Shown here in pieces: positions 62,721 to 64,000 of a DNA stretch of 64,000 nt (positions within the stretch are counted from its first letter, which is position 1; every line of letters begins with the position of its first letter). Position numbers and translations under genes: made by a program. The notes beneath the pieces were generated by a model. It made no database searches. It was given only the letters and a program-made list of their open reading frames with translations, and was not told the DNA's origin. This DNA is from Palsa-883 sp963847615 (GTDB lineage: Bacteria; Pseudomonadota; Alphaproteobacteria; Acetobacterales; Acetobacteraceae), in assembly GCA_963847615.1 (NCBI GenBank), contig CAWKAN010000016.1, positions 310,001 to 374,000 on the forward strand. Direction: 5' to 3'.

Positions 62721-63770
62721 TCACCCGCACGCCAGCGAATAGATATCCTTCACTCCCGCCGGCAGCGGCATCGCCTGCCACGTCGCGCCGCCATCCTGCG
62801 TGCCGTAGATCTCGCCGTCATACCGCGCGCCCAGATACACCTGCTGCGGATCGTCCTGATGCAACGCCACCGACATGATCGTGCCGTGCACCTGCACCTT
62901 GTCGAAGCGCTGCCAGGTCTTGCCCACGTCCTGGCTGCGATACAGACCGCCATCCTTGCTCGCCGCCGCCACGCTCAACGCCGCGTACAACGTCTTCGGA
63001 TCCTGCGGCGACACCTTCACATCCCGCCCATAGGTCGTCGGCGAGAACCGCCCGAGCTGCATGTCGTCCCAGTGCCGCCCCTCATCGGTGCTGCGGAACA
63101 GCCCCATCCGCACCGCCACGATCACCGCGTCCGGATCGGCCGCGGTGGTGCAGATCGCATGCCCGTCCAGCATCCCCTCGTTTTCCGTATCGCTGACGAT
63201 CCGGCTTTTCAGGTGCGGCAACTGCGCCAGGCGGAGCAGGTCGGCGCTGCAATCGGTCCAGCTCTCGCCGCCGTCCTTGCTGTGCATCACGCCGTTCACC
63301 TCCAGCGTGGCATACAGCTCGTGGGCATGGCGCGGATGCGCGGCAAAGCGCATCACCCGGCAGGCGAACGGCATCTTCGCGCGATCCGGCATCCCCGGGT
63401 CGGGCAGGCGCTTCCAGCTCTCCCCGCCATCCTCGCTGCGATACACCGCGACCGGCGAGCCGCCCGCGTACAGCAGCTTCGGATCGGTCGGATCGACCAG
63501 GATCGACCAGATCTGCATGCCCTGGTCAGGAAAGTTCGTGCGCTGCCAGTGCGCGCCGCGGTCGGTGCTGCGCCACACGCCGTCGGTGGTGCCGGCGAAC
63601 ACCAGGGCCGCATCGCGCGGATGCACCATCACCGTGTGCGCCTCGACCTGCTTGACCACGTGCTCCCAGTCGCCGCCCGCGGCATCGCGGCGAAACACGC
63701 CGACCAGCCCCTCCTGGCCCTGCCGCCCGAAGTAACCCGCCACGCCGGCGTAAATGTGCGATTGCGCCAT
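62721..63770 (-). CDS. BNR/Asp-box repeat beta-propeller protein
   Basis: 349 aa. At least six Asp boxes (S/T-x-D-x-G-x-x-W) are spaced along it: RSTDRGAHW, RSEDGGESW, HSKDGGESW, RSTDEGRHW, RSQDVGKTW and GTQDGGATW, giving a sialidase/YCF48-like propeller. No catalytic sialidase residues (RIP motif) and no signal peptide are seen from the start MAQSHIYAGVAGYFG (63770). Such proteins are often annotated exo-alpha-sialidase or glycosyl hydrolase; here an enzymatic role is doubtful. Divergent from the dehydrogenase. Confidence 0.8.
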   Translation of the reverse strand: MAQSHIYAGVAGYFGRQGQEGLVGVFRRDAAGGDWEHVVKQVEAHTVMVHPRDAALVFAGTTDGVWRSTDRGAHWQRTNFPDQGMQIWSILVDPTDPKLLYAGGSPVAVYRSEDGGESWKRLPDPGMPDRAKMPFACRVMRFAAHPRHAHELYATLEVNGVMHSKDGGESWTDCSADLLRLAQLPHLKSRIVSDTENEGMLDGHAICTTAADPDAVIVAVRMGLFRSTDEGRHWDDMQLGRFSPTTYGRDVKVSPQDPKTLYAALSVAAASKDGGLYRSQDVGKTWQRFDKVQVHGTIMSVALHQDDPQQVYLGARYDGEIYGTQDGGATWQAMPLPAGVKDIYSLACG

Positions 63771-63922
63771 CGAATTTCTCCCCCTCTTCCCGCATGTCAC
63801 CCGGACTTGGCCGAAGCCTAGCCGCATTCCCCGCCGCCGGGAATATCCGCACCCGGACGCTTCCCATCCACCCCGCTTCGGCCGACACTGCGCCCAACCG
63901 CCAAGGCAGGAAGGAGACACTC

Positions 63923-64000
63923 ATGCCGAACGTGACCCCAGAGCGCCTGACCGAGATCGCCCGCTCGCTGCTGATCGCCGCCGGCACGCCGGACAGCGAG
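63923..64000 (+). CDS. Ldh-family (malate/L-lactate dehydrogenase type 2) oxidoreductase, N-terminal part
   Basis: The first 26 codons only: MPNVTPERLTEIARSLLIAAGTPDSE, with AAGGAG 6 bp before the ATG. The start resembles the type-2 malate/L-lactate/ureidoglycolate dehydrogenase family (RLxxIARxLLxAAGxPxxEA). The rest lies outside the window. Confidence 0.6.
   Translation, partial: MPNVTPERLTEIARSLLIAAGTPDSE

Overview
The window is a chromosomal stretch of a very GC-rich (visibly about 70% G+C) alphaproteobacterium. Family-level clues (a ChpT-like phosphotransferase before cheA, CaiB, MaoC and DUF35/thiolase CoA-ester genes, FbpA-type iron or organic-cation ABC genes, GC-rich hairpin repeats) point to Rhodospirillales, most likely Acetobacteraceae. 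That placement is inference, because no rRNA or other marker gene is present. I saw no tRNA, rRNA, CRISPR array or intact IS element.

Layout. 1-10.4 kb: ABC uptake genes, two EamA exporters, an FAD amino-acid dehydrogenase-like gene, small cupin and YdhR-like proteins, an MBL hydrolase and a MaoC hydratase. 10.4-15 kb: a chemoreceptor and a polytopic transporter-like protein. 15-24.8 kb: metabolic genes (flavin reductase-like, CnbZ-like deaminase, molybdopterin oxidoreductase, ketopantoate-reductase-like, ketopentenoate hydratase-like), a 708-aa SGNH/SASA-like protein and the 3' remnant of a group II intron. 25-33 kb: HrpB helicase, then an envelope-stress-like operon (Deg/HtrA lipoprotein protease, OmpR-type regulator, histidine kinase). 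33.5-39.7 kb: DUF3108 protein, phosphoglycolate phosphatase, glmU-glmS (UDP-GlcNAc synthesis), a PIN toxin-antitoxin pair and a DUF6429 protein. 39.7-49.4 kb: PhzF, an ACMSD-like amidohydrolase, a complete six-gene chemotaxis operon (ChpT-like, CheA-REC, CheW, CheY, CheB, CheR) and a GST. 49.4-57 kb: an HpaB-type monooxygenase coupled to a VOC protein, a long repeat array, a Uma2 nuclease, and an accessory zone in which a PIN toxin gene is split by about 1.7 kb of foreign-looking DNA. 57.3-64 kb: quinone oxidoreductase, DUF35/thiolase/CaiB CoA-ester genes, two higBA-type pairs, a BNR-repeat protein and the start of an Ldh-type dehydrogenase.

The most unusual content is non-coding. (1) Four copies of a roughly 330-400 bp element are built from six small hairpins arranged symmetrically around a giant central palindrome. 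In each copy the palindrome tips, and in one copy the flanks, are symmetric but differ from the other copies. (2) A 1.5-kb array between hpaB-like and Uma2 genes holds about nine diverged 120-156-bp repeats, mostly spaced by multiples of three. (3) A 21-bp duplicate of the glmS 3' end (the attTn7 region) brackets an inverted repeat whose relative lies 14.6 kb away in the opposite arrangement. (4) Many genes carry single-base frameshifts, mostly +1, concentrated at 4-33 kb. These look like assembly or consensus errors or recent decay, and their gene boundaries should be read with that in mind.
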